This document shows, one piece after another, positions 1 to 9,736 of a DNA stretch of 64,000 nucleotides. The notes under the pieces were generated by a model, which saw only the letters and a program-made list of their open reading frames with translations, did not search any database and had not been told where the DNA came from. The position numbers and the translations under genes are program-made. The DNA is taken from NCBI GenBank assembly GCA_030760725.1, contig JASWHV010000004.1, positions 56,263,136 to 56,327,135 of the forward strand, read 5' to 3'. Numbering within the stretch: position 1 is the first letter of the stretch; each line of letters opens with the position of its first letter. The stretch is from Neostapfia colusana (taxonomy: Eukaryota; Streptophyta; Magnoliopsida; Poales; Poaceae).

Positions 1-1623
1 AATGCCGGGATGTATGGAATAAGGTGAGTCATGTGCCTCTTTTAATATTGTGTCGCGGATGTGCTTCACGTTAGGCACACAAATCCTTTTTCCTAACCAA
101 AACGTACCCTTCTCGTCTTCCTTGAAGTCCTTTTCTATGCCTTGTCGGATTCTTTCCTTGATCTCCTTGATTTCCTCATCTGTTGCTTGGCCATCTCTTA
201 TCTCTTTTCCAACAAAGAATGGAGTTCCATCACTTCCATCTCGTTCAAGAACCCGAGATGTAACCGTTCGAACTCCTTGTGCAGCTCGGGCGGTAGCTCC
301 CGAACCGTGAGTTGGTGACATGCTCCCTTTCGGCTCAATGCATCAGCTACTACATTGGCCTTTCCTGGGTGATAGTTGATTCCAACATCATAATCCTTGA
401 TGAGTTCCAACCATCGACGTTGCCTCAAATTCAAATCCGTCTAGGTGAATATGTACTTGAGGCTTTTATGATCCGTATAGATCTCACATCGGTGGACAAG
501 GATATAATATCTCCAAATCTTCAAGGCATGTACCACGGCTGCGAGTTCCAAGTCATGTGTGGGTTAAATCAGCTCGTGTTTCTTTAATTGTATCGACGCG
601 TAGGCTACCACTTGTCCTTCTTGCATGAGCACACATCCAAGCCCTTGTCTTGATGCGTCACAATATATGTCAAAGCTCTTGCTCATGTCCGACAATACCA
701 AAACCGGCGCTGTGGTTAGCCTTTTCTTGAGCTCCTAGAAGCTTTCTTGACACGCTGGTGTCCACTGAAATGCTTTTCCCTTCATTAGCAATTCAGTCAT
801 AGACTTCGCTATCTTGGAGAAATCATTGATGAACCGGCGGTACTATCCAGCCATCCCAAGGAAACTCCGAATATCCCTCACGTTCTGCGGTTGGTTCCAC
901 TTTAGAACATCTCCCACTTTTCCGGGATCAACCGATACTCCTTCCTCGGAGATGATGTGGCCTAGGAACGATATCTCCTTTAGCCAAAATTGACACTTGC
1001 TGAGCTTGGCTTACAATTGATGCTCTCGCAGCTTCTGCAATGTCAATCTTAAATGTTCTTCATGTTCTTCCTCGCTTTTCGAATACACCATGATATCGTC
1101 GATGAAAACCACGACGAACTTGTCCCAGTACTCCATTAAGACCTTGTTCATGAGGTACATGAAGTATGCGGGTGCATTCGTTAACCCAAAAGACATAATG
1201 GTATATTCATATGAACCATACCGTATTCGAAAGGCGGTCTTGGGTATGTCGGAGGTCTTAATCTTCAGCTGGAAGTATCCCGACCGAAGATCAATCTTAG
1301 AGAAAACTCGAGCACCTTTCATCTGATCGAACAGGTCCTCTATACGGGGCAGAGGGTACTTGTTCTAGATCGTCACCTCATTGAGAGACCTATAGTCCAC
1401 ACACATCCTTTGGGTCCCATCCTTCTTGTCCACGAAGAGCACGGGAGCTCCCCACAGTGATGAGCTTGGGCGTATAAAACCCTTTTCTAGCTGCTCCTGA
1501 ATTTGCTTCTTGAGTTCCACTATATCATTAACGGGCATCCTATATGGCCTCTTTGCTATCGGTGCAGTTCCAGGTACCAAATCAATGGCAAACTCAATGT
1601 CCCGGTCAGGTGGCATACCTGGA
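1..1623 (-). pseudogene. E1 Ty3/gypsy pol remnant: RT, RNase H, start of linker
   Basis: Reads on the minus strand from 1623 down to the window edge. The RT part (about 1620-850) keeps the entry motif around GMPPDRDIEFAIDLVPGTAP, the palm residues FVVVFIDD near 1105-1085 and LGHIISEEG. The RNase H part (about 700-430) keeps FDIYCDASRQGLGCVLMQ and YTDHKSLKYIFT, followed by the GINYHPGKANVVADALSR motif. It matches the same stretch of E2 (20700-22330) almost residue for residue. Several in-frame stops break it, for example near 1365, 1011, 850 and 450, and the frame is lost below about 200. Integrase and the 3' LTR would lie left of the window. It is joined to the gag/protease half at 4947 once solo LTR A1 is discounted. 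Identity as gypsy RT/RNase H is certain; activity is excluded by the stops. Confidence 0.95.
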
Positions 1624-3807
1624 TGTGATGCCCTCATTCCGAGAAAACCCCAGAACCGAGCTGATGCATATGTGTGCTCAGGATGTTCATCACACATACA
1701 CATATAATCCACAAACTGAATTCAGAATAATACCACGAATAACAGGGTTTTATTACATTGTCTCATGAGTGTCTAACTCATTCTAGCAGCGGAAGTCTTA
1801 TTCTAGTAGCGGAAGTCTTTATTCTAGCAGTGGAAGTCTTCTAAACTATTGCGGAAGCAAACTAAGCAGCAGTGGCTCCATCTCCTACTCCACAGGCAAA
1901 TTGACAGTGGATCACACGCCTAGTACTCCACATGGTCTTCGAAGTACTCTTCTCCTGTTGCTGATGATGAAGTAATAATGCAAGTTTGAGTACATGACGT
2001 ACTCAGCAAGTGCGGGAAAATATGATATGTAGCTCACAGCAAGGTAGGATTAAAAAGGCTCATTGCAGAAAGCAAAGTTTATTTCACAAAACATGATAAA
2101 AAAAAAGCAACTAGCTTTAAGTGAATGTAATCCCAACATTTATCCAATTAAAACATCAACATACCTCCATCATGTTCCATCTCTTTTCATGTCTCATCAG
2201 ACATTCATCTTTCTCAACCTTTTCTTATGCTCATGAATACCATCTCGTATTCATTACCATTTCATCTCATATTCAATTTCCATCTCATAACCCAGACCAA
2301 AGCTCATTATCATGACTCAACAGTCATGAAACCAATCTCATCACTAAGACTCAACAGTCCCGAAACCAAAAGCAAAGACCAACCATGACCAAGCCAAATA
2401 TCCATCCCAAAAACCATCCCATCTAATCATGGAAGTTGGCCAGGCGCTTGTGACCGTAAGCACGGCTATCATGATAGTTTTAGACCCTGCAGAGTTTGCA
2501 CCACTTTACCCACAAGTTTGTGATTTCGTCACCCGTCGGTGACTGCAGAACCTCCATTATACCAGTACACAACCGTCGGTGTATGGCCAAGAGATCACAA
2601 AATAGCCTTTACAAAGGGGCTACTAGATGTATGGACTCAGTAAGGTTTCACCAGCAGGCTAGAATCTCCAATTCGCCCACCTACGGGCCCCCTCTTGTGC
2701 CATGCAGTTCCCAGGGCAGTCCTCTCTTGACTCCCATTCCCCGCGCCTTCCACGGTCCATAACAATCTAGCAACTTACCTAATTAGTCAGCTAAGCCGCA
2801 CCCATATTTGGCCTTGTGGTGGCACTGTATTCCTGGCATGTGCTCGCATGAACCGCTCCTTAGATCTACGGCAAGTAAACCACCATCTCATGCTACCACA
2901 TCCACAAACCAAGCTTGCCTAGATCTCCCCCGATTCATGTTCATTATCGACATCAAGTTCTCATTATCATTGTGAGTGCAGTGGGCTAGATACCTTCTAT
3001 CGCTTCCCATATCCAGTAGATTAGCGAAGCAAAAAAGAAAAATCGACCATACCCGACTCATAACTTTCCCTGGCGACAAGGGTGGTTAACAAAACTAGTA
3101 AACTCCTATAAAGGGGTTTCCCATCAAATTGACTCAAGCACACACACGTTTTTTTGCAAACAAAACAGTTTCCAAAACATGGGACCAATATGGTCAAGGG
3201 GCACCTGCCTTGTTCCTGTCGTTTTTGTTGCTCACGGATCTCGATGTCTTGTTGTTGTAGCTCGTCGTAGATAGCTCCCTGAGCTTGTCCTTCTACTCAC
3301 GATCACGCATATACAAGATTTACAGAGATCAATCATCATGCACAAACTTTACCCAAGATGCAATGGTGCATTTGCATGCTAATCCTATGGTGATGTTTTA
3401 TTAGATCAGTTTGTACGTGTTCTTGCATGGGTTTTTACGATGAACAGAGGTGTAAAGATCAAGTGCGGACGTGGTGATGATCTGGACTCAAGATATAGAT
3501 CAAACTGATCAACACGTGATCTGTCCACGAAAAAGCTTCTGTTCGAAGGGATCAAAGGAACAGATGTGAAGAAAACCACGATGAGGCCGTAAGGTGGTAA
3601 CGAAGACCTGCCTCACTTCTCCTTGGTCTCGGGGTCTTTCTCCTAGCAAGACAGATCGTCGGGGCTCTCTTCCGGCGACGGTGAGCTCGTCGGCGGTCTC
3701 CGGCGACTGAACTCTGGCGAAGGGAATTAACTCGACGAGTTGGGGACTAGGGCCTATAAGTCATCGACTTGGGAATAGATGGTACGGCCAAGGGGTGTTT
3801 CGGGTTC

Positions 3808-3817
3808 TATTTATAAG
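3808..3817 (-). promoter_or_regulatory. TATA box of LTR A1
   Basis: The minus strand reads TTATAAATAGAACCC here. The same element occurs in the other family-A LTRs at 14376-14385, 26582-26591, 30439-30448 and, in the inverted LTR A5, on the plus strand at 28045-28054. It lies just downstream (in transcript sense) of the U3 repeat array, so it marks the U3/R boundary. Function is inferred from sequence and position. Confidence 0.75.
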
Positions 3818-4129
3818 AGGAAAACGAAGAGTCCTACTCTGATTGGATTTCAAATAAGAGTCCTATTCAAATTGTTTTTGAATCGTGACAACTAATCTCC
3901 AATTGATTTGGTGCGGTAACATCGTGGAAATCATGTCGTTTTCCTCCCGTATCGGGTATTCCGCGCGTACAGGAGAAAAATTGCTTAAGATCTTGTCACC
4001 TCCACGGTGATGAGCTCCGTGGCTCCATGTGTCTAGCAGAGGTCAGGCCTCCCTTTTCCGCAGAGGCGGGCTCCGGTTGTTCCGCGTGTCAGGCGGGCGG
4101 GACATCCCCTCTCCTCAGAGGTGAGCTCC

Positions 4130-4800
4130 GCGTGCGCCACTTGTCCTGGCGGGCGGGACCTCCCTCTCCCTCAGAGGCGAGCTCCGCTTGCGCCACGTGT
4201 CTGGTGGGTCGGTACCTCCCCTCTCAACAGAGGCGAGTTGCGCGTACGCCACGTGTCAGTGTCGGATCTCCTCTCTTTTCGGAGGTGAGCTCCGAGAGTG
4301 CCACGTGTCAAGCAGCGCCTAATCTTCCTTTCTCCTCAGAGACGAGCTCCGAGGTCGACACGTGTCCATCAGCATCGAACCTCCCGGAGGTGAGCTCCGG
4401 AGGTGACACGTGTCCGATAGTGTCGGACCTTCCGGAGGCGAGCTCCGAAGGTGACACGTGTCCAATAGGACCAGACCTCTCGGAGGTTAGCTCCGATAGC
4501 GACACGTGTCCCACGGTGTCGGCCCTCTCGGAAGTGAGTTCCGAGAGCGACACGTGTCCAGCGGTTTGGGCCTTACTTTCCCGCAGCGACTAGCTCCGGT
4601 GGCGACACGTGTCCTGAGGGGCTGGACTTCGCTCCTCCGCAGAGGCAAGCCCCGGAGGCGACATGTGTCCTGCGGGGTCAGATCTTGCCCCTTCCACAGA
4701 GGCTAGCTCCGAGTCTGCCACATGTCTGGCGGTGCCGGACCTCTCCCCACTACGTAGGGATGAGCTCCAAACACGCCACATGGACAGCAGGCCGCGGGAA
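4130..4800 (-). repeat. U3 tandem array of G-box-containing units (LTR A1)
   Basis: Degenerate tandem units of about 48-60 bp, each built on a GAGCTCCGNNGG core followed by the palindrome GACACGTGTC or GCCACGTGTC. In the middle of the array the CACGTG cores recur about every 48 bp (near 4358, 4405, 4453, 4502, 4549). Equivalent arrays sit in the U3 of every other family-A LTR with an intact U3: about 14590-15195, 26795-27395, 30655-31370, and 8195-8625 continuing at 27554-27800. CACGTG is the plant G-box/ABRE core bound by bZIP and bHLH factors (known biology). An enhancer role is inference. The repeat length, a multiple of three with no stops, creates long spurious reading frames on both strands. 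Confidence 0.85.
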
Positions 4801-4946
4801 GTGTCTACAGCGCTCCTCGGCGAACTGGAACTGGCTCTTTTTAGCTATCTTTCTGATTCTTTCTTCGTTTCTACTTCTTTAAAATGTTTCTCTACATGAA
4901 ATATGAATGCATGCATGAATTACGAAATTGAGGGTGTTACACTTGA

Positions 4947-5974
4947 AGTTCTTCCGGGAACACGTCCGAAAATTCTTGAACCACCGGAATGTTCTCCAAT
5001 GTTGCTTCTTCGACGTGGTTCAACGTTGCCTTCTCAGTTGCTGGTTGGGCTGACTCGAACTCAATACGAGTACCGTGCTCGTTTGCCAACTGCACGCTCC
5101 TCTTAGCACATTGGATCACTCCGTTGTTCTTTCTTAACCAATCCATTCCGAGTATTATGTCAAGCCCTTGGGAATCCAAGACAATGAGGTTGGCAAGGAA
5201 GTCTACCCCCCTTATTTTAAGGTTTACTTTCGGACATATGATATTAGTCCTCATCTCTCCACCAGGAGAATTAACCAACATAGTATATTTCAAGTATGAT
5301 ATGGGTAGATCATACTTGGCAACATATTTTGATGATATGACTGAATGCGATGCTACGGAATCAAATAAAACAGTGGCTGGGTTGGAGTTGGCAAGGAACA
5401 TACCAATCACGACGTGCTCAGTCTGTTGCGCCTCCTCAGCGGAGACATGATTCACGTTGCCACGAGCGTAGTTCTGCTGTCCACGGTTGCCTTGATTGGC
5501 TCCTCCGTTCGGTCGTGGGTTTTGCTTGGGCGTGTTGGTCGGCTGTCCAAGGCCTTTCCTCGAGCACTGACTTGCAAAGTGTCCTGCCTCTCCGCATGTG
5601 AAGCATGCCTTGTTGCCCAAGACAGCGGGTACGTTAGGGTGAGGGTGGTTTTGAGCATAAGCACCCATGTTAGGACAGGGTGCAGGAGGAAAAGGCACAT
5701 GAGGTGCTTGCATGACAGGACGTTGCTGCGGTGGTTGATTAGGGCGAAAAGTAGAAGCGGACGAGCCATACTGCGGTGCAGCTGGGGGCATGAAACGGGG
5801 GCGTACATTGCTCCCTTGTGTCTGGTATGGCATCTTCCTCTTGCCCTCTTGCTCGATCTCACGGATCTTGCTTTCAACCACTATAGCTTTGTCAACTAGC
5901 TTCTGGAAGTTTACATAGTCATTGTTGAGCAGTTGAACTTGGATCTCATTGTTCAACCCTCTCATGAACAAGTA
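4947..5974 (-). pseudogene. E1 gag C-terminus and aspartic protease
   Basis: One open stretch after the stop that ends the gag N-terminal part. It begins around LFMRGLNNEIQVQLL (end of the retrotransposon gag domain), then a Pro/Gln-rich linker, a CCHC zinc knuckle CFTCGEAGHFASQC near 5605-5565, a second linker, and the retropepsin-like protease. The catalytic triad reads DSVASHS instead of the DSGASHS seen in E2 (near 5360-5340), so the invariant Gly is Val. It continues through the flap-side motif LDIILGMDWL to the edge of A1. The stop at 5975 (TAG where related copies have a Gln codon) separates it from the gag start. With the DSV change the protease is probably inactive. Confidence 0.92.
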
Positions 5975-6634
5975 CTACTTCCTTTGGTCCGAGTTGACAT
6001 CCTCGGGGGCATACCTTGACAGCTGCATGAACTTGTTGAGATACTCATTCACGCTCTTCTTTCCTTGGCGGAGACCTTCGAACTCTTGCCTTTTTAGCAT
6101 CATGACTTCAACAGGAACATAATGAGAGCGGAAACTCTCCTTGAACTCAGCCCAGGTGATAGTCTCCTGGTCGACATGAGCATTGCAAAGAGCATCCCAC
6201 CAGTCAGCGGCTGCTCCCATAAGTTGGTGTGATGCGAAGAGAACTTTCTCTCGATCATTGCACTGAACAATAGCAAGCTTCTTCTCCATGGACTTCAACC
6301 AATTGTCGGCCTCCATGGGATCATTAGCTTTTGCAAAAGTAGACGGTCGAGTCCTCATGAACTCTCCCAGTCGGTTGTGAGCCGGCGGTGGTGGTGGTGG
6401 TGGTGGCGGTGGTGCAGGAATATGGTTAGGATTGTGGTTGTTTTTGGCTTGCAGCTGACCCAAGGTTTGGATCATGGTTTGCATGAGCTTATTCTGCATA
6501 GCCATCAACCGTTCAAGGTTGTTTGCACCATCCCCGGGGTCAACATTCTCAGGTACTTCAACGTGGTCATCCTCTTGGGGTTCCTGGTTGCCACGAACGT
6601 TCCTTGTTTGATGGTCGGCGTTTTCCCTCACCAT
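5975..6634 (-). pseudogene. E1 gag N-terminal part
   Basis: Starts at an ATG at 6634 (MVRENADHQ), the same start context as E2 (23987). Length to the stop is 219 residues. An acidic N-terminus is followed by a poly-Pro run (encoded by the GGT repeat at about 6380-6412), then the retrotransposon gag core with ADWWDALCNAHV and FKESFRSHYVP, and ends at QRK before a TAG. Structural capsid protein of a Ty3/gypsy element. A single stop splits it from the nucleocapsid half. Confidence 0.92.
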
Positions 6635-7056
6635 CTATGAGAGAGAGTTGGGTAGAATAGAAGTTAGCAGTTTAGATGGATCCCCCCAACTATATGCATC
6701 AATGTGGATGGACTAAATATATTTACTTTTATATGAGGATGTGAACACATGCCGAAGCATCTCACATCCCTCTACTATGCGTGGTTATGGAAAACGCTGA
6801 AGCGTCCCACAACTCACACTAAGCACTCAAACACAAACAATCATCACAAAAGTTCACACCACTCCTATTCAAGATTATTCAATGGGGGTCCTATGTGGTT
6901 TGGGGTGATACCAATCTGTGACCTCTACCTAGGCTTGCATCCTACGGTCAATGTGGTTCTAATGCCAATCTATGCACTCTACTTAGGCTTGCATCCTATG
7001 TTCAACGTGACTTCTAATACCACTCTGTGACTAGGCCTGCGTCCTACAGTCAACGT
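6635..7056 (-). other. E1 untranslated leader with tandem PBS-like repeats
   Basis: Non-coding stretch between PBS and gag. The part next to the LTR is repetitive: the PBS plus LTR-end motif (TGATACCAATCTGTG or variants) recurs at about 6906, 6956, 7012 and finally 7061, each copy followed by a TAGGCNTGCRTCCTAC-like segment, period about 50 bp. Only the last copy abuts the LTR. The rest of the leader (6635-6900) shows nothing I can name. Confidence 0.75.
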
Positions 7057-7069
7057 GGCTCTGATACCA
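7057..7069 (-). promoter_or_regulatory. E1 primer binding site (tRNA-iMet)
   Basis: The minus strand reads TGGTATCAGAGCC, complementary to the 3' end of plant initiator tRNA-Met, three bases inside the end of the 5' LTR (LTR begins at 7073 on the plus strand). It primes minus-strand DNA synthesis in this element class. Confidence 0.9.
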
Positions 7070-7072
7070 GTT

Positions 7073-8040
7073 TGTGATGCCCGGTCCCATGAAAACGAAA
7101 CCCAGCTGATGCATATGTGTGCCCAGGATGTTCATCACACATATACATGTAATCCACAAACTGAATTCAGAATATAACCACGAATAAATGTGTTTAAGTA
7201 CTTTGTTACAAAGACTCAAGGTCTCATGCACAAGTCTCTAATTTATTCTAGCAGCGGAAGTCTTCTAAACGATAGCGGAAGCAAACTAAACAGCGGCAGT
7301 GGCTCCATCTCCTACTCCACAGGCAAGTTGACGGTAGATCACGCGCCTAGTACTCCACATGATCTTCGAAGTACTCTTCTCCTGTTGCTGATGATGAAGT
7401 AATAATGCAAGGTTGAGTACATGACGTACTCAGCAAGTGCGGGAAAATATGATATGTAGCTTTCAACAAGGTATGGAACAAAAAGGCTCATTGCATAAAG
7501 CAAAGTTTATTTCACAAACATGATAAAAACAGCAACTAACTTTAAGTGAATTTAATCCCAACATAAATCCAATTATAACATCAACATACCTCCATCATAT
7601 TTCACCACCTTTCATGTCTCATCCAGCCATTTATCTTTCTCGACTTTTTCTCATGCTCATGAATACCATCTCATATTCAATTCCATCTCAAAACCGAGAC
7701 CAAAGCTCATTATCACGACTCAACAGTCCCAATCTCATTACCAAGACTCAACAGTCCCAAAAACCAATCCCAAAGACCATACCATAACCAAACCAATAAA
7801 CATCCATCCCAAACCTTCCCTCAAATCATGGAAGTTGGCCAGGTTCTTGTGACCGGAAGCACGGCTATCATGATAGTTTTACACTCTGCAGAGGTGGCAC
7901 CACTTTACCCACAAGTTTGTGATTTTGTCACCCGTCGGCCACTGCGGAACCTCCATTATACTAGTACACAACCGTCGGTGTATGGCCAAGAGATCATAAA
8001 ATAGCCTTTACAAAGGGGCTACTAGATGTATGGACTCACT
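7073..8040 (-). repeat. E1 5' LTR, truncated
   Basis: Begins TGTGATGCCC next to the PBS and follows the family-A LTR for about 970 bp. It includes micro-gene exon 3 near 7330-7370, palindrome CTATCATGATAG at 7865-7876, and the conserved intron block. It stops abruptly inside that block at ATGTATGGACTCACTAAG and joins the start of the inverted LTR A5. Exon 2, TATA and U3 are missing. The truncation has no target duplication, so it is a rearrangement or a deletion associated with A5. Confidence 0.88.
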
Positions 8041-8628
8041 AAGTTAACACCCTCAATTTCGATTTCTGCATGCATTCATATTTTATATAAAGAAAACATT
8101 TTAAAAGAATTGGAAACAGAGAAAGAATCAAAAAGATAGCTGAAAAGAGCCAATTCCAGTTCACCGAGAAGCGCCGAAGATATTTCCCGCGGTCGCTGGC
8201 CACGTGGCGCCTTCGGAGCTCATCCCCGCAAAAGGGGGAGAGGTCCGCCGCTAATTGGCTACGTGGAAGGCTCGGAGCTTGCCTCTGTGAAAGGGGCGAG
8301 GTCCGACCCCGTGGGACACGTGTTACCCCCGGGGCTTGCCTCTGCGGAGGAGCGAAGTCCAGCCCCGCAGGACACGTGTCGCCTTCTGACCTAGTCATTG
8401 CGGAAAAGAGAGGACCAGCCGCGCGGGACACGTGTCATTCTCGGAGCTCGTCTCCGAGAGGTCCGGCACTACCGGACATGTGTCACCTCCGAAGCTCACC
8501 TCCGGGAGGTCCGACGCTTATGGACACGTGTTGACCTCGGAGCTCACCTCCGGGAGGTCCGTCACTGTTGGAAACGTGTCAACCTCGGAGCTTGTCTCTG
8601 AGGAGAAAGGAAGTCCGACGCTGCTAGG
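8041..8628 (+). mobile_element. Inverted LTR A5, part 1 (U3)
   Basis: Starts TTAACACCCTC, a variant of the TGTAACACCCTC end, so this family-A LTR is transcribed on the plus strand, opposite to its neighbours. It holds the start of U3 with the G-box array. E2 is inserted at CTAGG (8624-8628); the LTR resumes at 27554. Confidence 0.9.
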
Positions 8629-9736
8629 TGTGACGCCCTCAATTCTGTGGAAAAACCACGGAACCGAGAACTAATGCATATGTGTGCCCAGGATGTTCAT
8701 CACACATACGCATATGTTCCACAAACTGAATTCATATTATATATTACCATGAATAACAGAGTTTATTACAATATCTCATGAGTCTTGGACTCATGCTCAC
8801 AGCGGAAGTCTTTATTTCTATGCAGCTTAGTCTTTATTCTAATGCGGAAGCAATTTAACTAATGTGGAAGCAAATCTAAGCAGCAATGGCTCCATCTCCA
8901 TTCCATCCTCACAGGCAGGGTTGAGAACAGATCACACGCCTAATGCTCCACTTGGTCTTCATAGAAGTCTTCTCCTGCTGCTGATGATGAAATAATAATG
9001 CAAGTTTGAGTACAATGATGTACTCAGCAAGTGCGGGAAAATATGATATGAAGCGCATAGCAAGGTAGGTATAAAAAGGCTCATTTGCAGAAAAGCAAAG
9101 TTATTTATCCAAAGCACGATAAAACAGCGACTTATCTTTAAGTGAATGTAATCCCAACATGTATTAAAATACCATTCATACCTCCATTATGCTCATTACT
9201 TTCCATGTCATAATCAATCAACCTCATTCTCGCTCATGAATACCTCCTCGTATTCGCTACCATCTCATGAATACCATCCTGTATTCGCTACCATTTCACC
9301 TCATAAAACAACTTCGTCTCCCACCGAGACCAACCTTGTTGCCACGACTCAACAGTCATGCAACCCATCTTATCACCCGGACTCAACAGTCCCAAAACCA
9401 AACCATAACCAAACCATCCAAAACCATAACCAATAACCATCCCAACTAATCATGGCAGTTGGCCAGGCGCTCGTGACCGTAAGCTCGGCTATCATGATAG
9501 TTTTAAGAACTCTGCAGAGTTTGCACCTATTTACCCACAAGTTTGTGATTTCGTCACCCGTCGGCGACTGCAGAACCTCCATTACACCAGTACACAACCG
9601 TCGGTGTATGGCCAAGAGATCACAAAATAGCCTTTACAAAGGGGCTACTAGATGTATGGACTCACTAAGATTTCACCGGCAGGCTAGAATCTCCAATTCT
9701 CCCACCCACGGGCCCCCTCTTGTGCCATGCAGTTCC

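Larger units (their letters stand above)
1624..4941 (-). mobile_element. Solo LTR A1 (gypsy family A) inserted in E1
   Basis: A 3,318-bp block with TG...CA ends (TGTGATGCCC at 1624, GGGTGTTACA ending at 4941). Imperfect 5-bp duplications flank it: CTGGA at 1619-1623 and CTTGA at 4942-4946. Removing the block rejoins the E1 polyprotein exactly where E2 is continuous (22330-22340), which proves the insertion. Its transcription direction is minus: U3 with a G-box repeat array near 4130-4800, TATA box at 3808-3817, then R/U5 toward 1624. It is a solo LTR because no internal domain or second LTR is present, as expected from LTR-LTR recombination. It contains the family-A micro-gene exons (exon 2 near 3306-3223, exon 3 near 1955-1920) and the 12-bp palindrome at 2466-2477. 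Confidence 0.93.

Noticed and set aside
2496..2762. Recurrent 88-codon plus-strand frame (HKFVISSPVGDCRT...), also near 9520, 25306, 29113, 32321 and 35890
   Set aside because: Antisense to LTR transcription; it recurs because the LTRs are homologous repeats, and the region is better explained as the conserved intron block.
4027..4593. 188-codon plus-strand frame (and an 81-codon minus frame) with 16-residue repeats
   Set aside because: It lies in the LTR U3 upstream of the TATA box and follows from a 48-bp tandem repeat without stops on either strand; the frame is not maintained in other copies.
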